Assembly (NCBI GenBank): GCA_005881295.1
Contig: VBHS01000148.1
Span: 1 to 5,590, forward strand
Direction: 5' to 3'
DNA: 5,590 nt
Source of the DNA: Chloroflexota bacterium
Lineage (GTDB): Bacteria; Chloroflexota; Ktedonobacteria; Ktedonobacterales; Ktedonobacteraceae
Part shown: in pieces, positions 4,791 to 5,590 of the stretch
Position numbering within the stretch: position 1 is the first letter of the stretch
How the letters are laid out: each line of letters opens with the position of its first letter
Notes under the pieces: generated by a model
Seen by the model: only the letters and a program-made list of their open reading frames with translations
What the model was told of the DNA's origin: nothing
Databases searched by the model: none
Program-made: the position numbers and the translations under genes

Positions 4791-5065
4791 CGCTTAACTA
4801 TGTGCAATGAGGACAAAGGTGGAGGAATAAGGGGAGGGCGTAGGGGCGCAATTCATTGCGCCCTGTGGGATGAATCGGCTCCTCAGGTGGGCGCAATTCA
4901 TTGCGCCCTGTGGGATGAATCGGCTCCTCAGGTGGGCGCAATTCATTGCGCCCTGTGGGATGAATCGGCTCCTCAGGTGGGCGCAATTCATTGCGCCCCT
5001 ACGGCCATTTCCTAGTCTTCCCCTTCTTATTCTCTTTATTTGAAATGTATTGTCCCTTGTGGTCG
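4772..5065. repeat. 19-bp perfect inverted repeat flanking the palindromic repeat region
   Basis: CGACCACAAGGGACAATAC (4772-4790) has its exact reverse complement at 5047-5065. With one mismatch the match extends outward to 23 bp (AGGG/AGGA before the repeat). The arms enclose about 256 bp holding repeat element 3. Part of each arm (GGGCGACCACAAGGG, 4769-4783; one change in the right copy) resembles the 15-mer at 523-537. No clear target duplication is visible outside the arms. Confidence 0.7.
4839..5003. repeat. Repeat element 3: palindromic 45-bp tandem array between CGTAGGGGCG / CGCCCCTACG ends
   Basis: The palindromic 20-mer GGGCGCAATTCATTGCGCCC occurs at 4844-4863, 4889-4908, 4934-4953 and 4979-4998. 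The three 25-bp spacers between copies (starting TGTGGGATGAATCGGC) are identical, so this is a 45-bp tandem repeat of 3.4 units. Each 20-mer can form a hairpin with stem GGGCGCAAT/ATTGCGCCC around a two-base centre. The outer ends match element 1 exactly over 10 bp. Because 45 is a multiple of three, reading frames stay open across it in both directions, but the peptides are repeats of the DNA and not credible proteins. Identical spacers exclude a CRISPR array. Confidence 0.9.
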
Positions 5066-5082
5066 TCCTCCGAAGGCCGCTT

Positions 5083-5590
5083 TTACGCTCTTACAAGCCA
5101 CTTAGCCGTATCATAATCAGTAATCAGTCCATTGATCCAATGGCCCATTAGCGCGCCATGAATGGCTTCACGTTTGCGCACTCCTCCAGCAATGCCCACA
5201 GAGCGTTTCGCCTGCCGGAGTTGCTCCAGGCTGATGCCGATTACTCGTTCGTTGAGCGGCGTCACAACTGGTTTCCCTTGTTCATCAAAAAAGCGAAGAC
5301 TGATGTCACCGACGGCCCCTGCTTTGCGGATGGTGGTAAGTTCTTCCTCCGAGAAAATATTCCCGCTGCTGGCGAGTAAGGCAGATGGTTCCAATGCCCC
5401 TATACCGACCAGCGCTAATGAGATACAATCGAACAGAGCGACTGCGTTGCGAACAAAGGGGTCCTCAAAGAAGATCGTTCGTGCATCGGGCGAGCTGATC
5501 ACACCCGGGGCTGGCAGGAAGACCGCCTCACCCTGTACCAACGAGGAAAGGCGCTGCGTCAGCTGCGTGGCATGCACTTTGGCAGTAGGA
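5083..5590 (-). CDS. SorC/DeoR-type transcriptional regulator, sugar-binding domain (N-terminal part outside window)
   Basis: The frame is open to the window edge, showing the last 168 residues up to a TAA at 5083-5085; the GTG at 5577 is internal (V in PTAKVHATQL), not the start. The visible part matches the C-terminal half of the SorC sugar-binding domain (Sugar-bind family). GEAVFLPAPGVISSPDARTI is the strand and PAP loop, ISLALVGIGALEPSALL the core strand with the GIG loop, AGAVGDISLRFFDEQGKPV the signature AVGDI.. FFD segment, LNERVIGISLEQLRQ the next strand, SVGIAGGVRKREAIHGAL the AGG.. KxxAI phosphate-site motif, and GLITDYDTAKWL the closing ITD..TA motif. Regulators of this family (SorC, DeoR-like, CggR) bind phosphorylated sugars and control sugar catabolic genes. 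The N-terminal HTH should lie beyond the window. The ligand cannot be told. The gene is convergent to the kinase across a 439-bp repeat-rich gap. Confidence 0.88.
   Translation of the reverse strand, partial: PTAKVHATQLTQRLSSLVQGEAVFLPAPGVISSPDARTIFFEDPFVRNAVALFDCISLALVGIGALEPSALLASSGNIFSEEELTTIRKAGAVGDISLRFFDEQGKPVVTPLNERVIGISLEQLRQAKRSVGIAGGVRKREAIHGALMGHWINGLITDYDTAKWLVRA

Noticed and set aside
4794..4991. Minus-strand frames (62 and 65 codons) across the same array
   Set aside because: Same cause: an in-frame 45-bp repeat keeps several frames open. The peptides are pure repeat translation.
4844..4998. CRISPR array
   Set aside because: The repeats are regular, but all three spacers are identical and the palindromic repeat is inside a MITE-like element; no cas gene is present.
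4662..5015. Plus-strand 117-codon frame with repeated GAIHCALWDESAPQV
   Set aside because: The repeats come from the 45-bp non-coding tandem array, whose length is a multiple of three; there is no ribosome site, and the first part is antisense to a more protein-like minus-strand frame.

Overview
The window looks like a chromosomal stretch of a free-living bacterium of moderate-to-high GC. My best guess is a member of the Chloroflexota, class Ktedonobacteria. This rests on the style of the REP/MITE-like repeats ending in CGTAGGGGCG / CGCCCCTACG and on the gene types, so it is inference, not proof. No rRNA, tRNA, transposase or CRISPR array is visible.

Layout, left to right. (1) Positions 2-331, plus strand: the C-terminal end of a class I SAM-dependent methyltransferase. 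(2) 327-462: an inverted-repeat element that abuts this gene and carries its stop codon. (3) 551-1267, minus strand: a tight two-gene unit, an XRE/Cro-type HTH regulator followed by a RidA/YjgF-family protein (YjgH-like branch). (4) 1268-1374: a divergent intergenic region with two exact AAAACGTTGT copies, a plausible operator. (5) 1375-1584, plus: a 69-residue protein of unknown function whose stop codon lies at the edge of a second, small repeat element. (6) 1640-1774: a promoter region with two sets of direct repeats. (7) 1775-4643, plus: a two-component operon of an OmpR/PhoB-type response regulator and a 722-residue membrane histidine kinase. (8) 4644-5082: a repeat-rich intergenic region with a gene-like minus-strand remnant, a 19-bp inverted repeat and a palindromic 45-bp tandem repeat inside a third repeat element. 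(9) 5083-5590, minus: the C-terminal part of a SorC/DeoR-type sugar-binding transcriptional regulator running off the window.

How the genes work together: the response regulator and kinase are 19 bp apart and should form one signalling pair, perhaps autoregulated through direct repeats upstream of the regulator. The XRE regulator and RidA-like gene are 9 bp apart and should be co-transcribed; the small unknown gene is divergent from them and may share the XRE operator. The methyltransferase and SorC-type regulator are edge fragments whose partners lie outside.

The most unusual item is the histidine kinase. The canonical kinase (periplasmic-loop sensor, HAMP, HisKA, HATPase) has an extra two-helix membrane module at each end. 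Its ATP lid holds an insertion with a CX3C motif. The C-terminal membrane module is preceded by a strong internal Shine-Dalgarno sequence and ATG, as if a separate small membrane-protein gene had been fused to the kinase. The second theme is a family of three hairpin-rich elements with the same ends but different palindromic cores.
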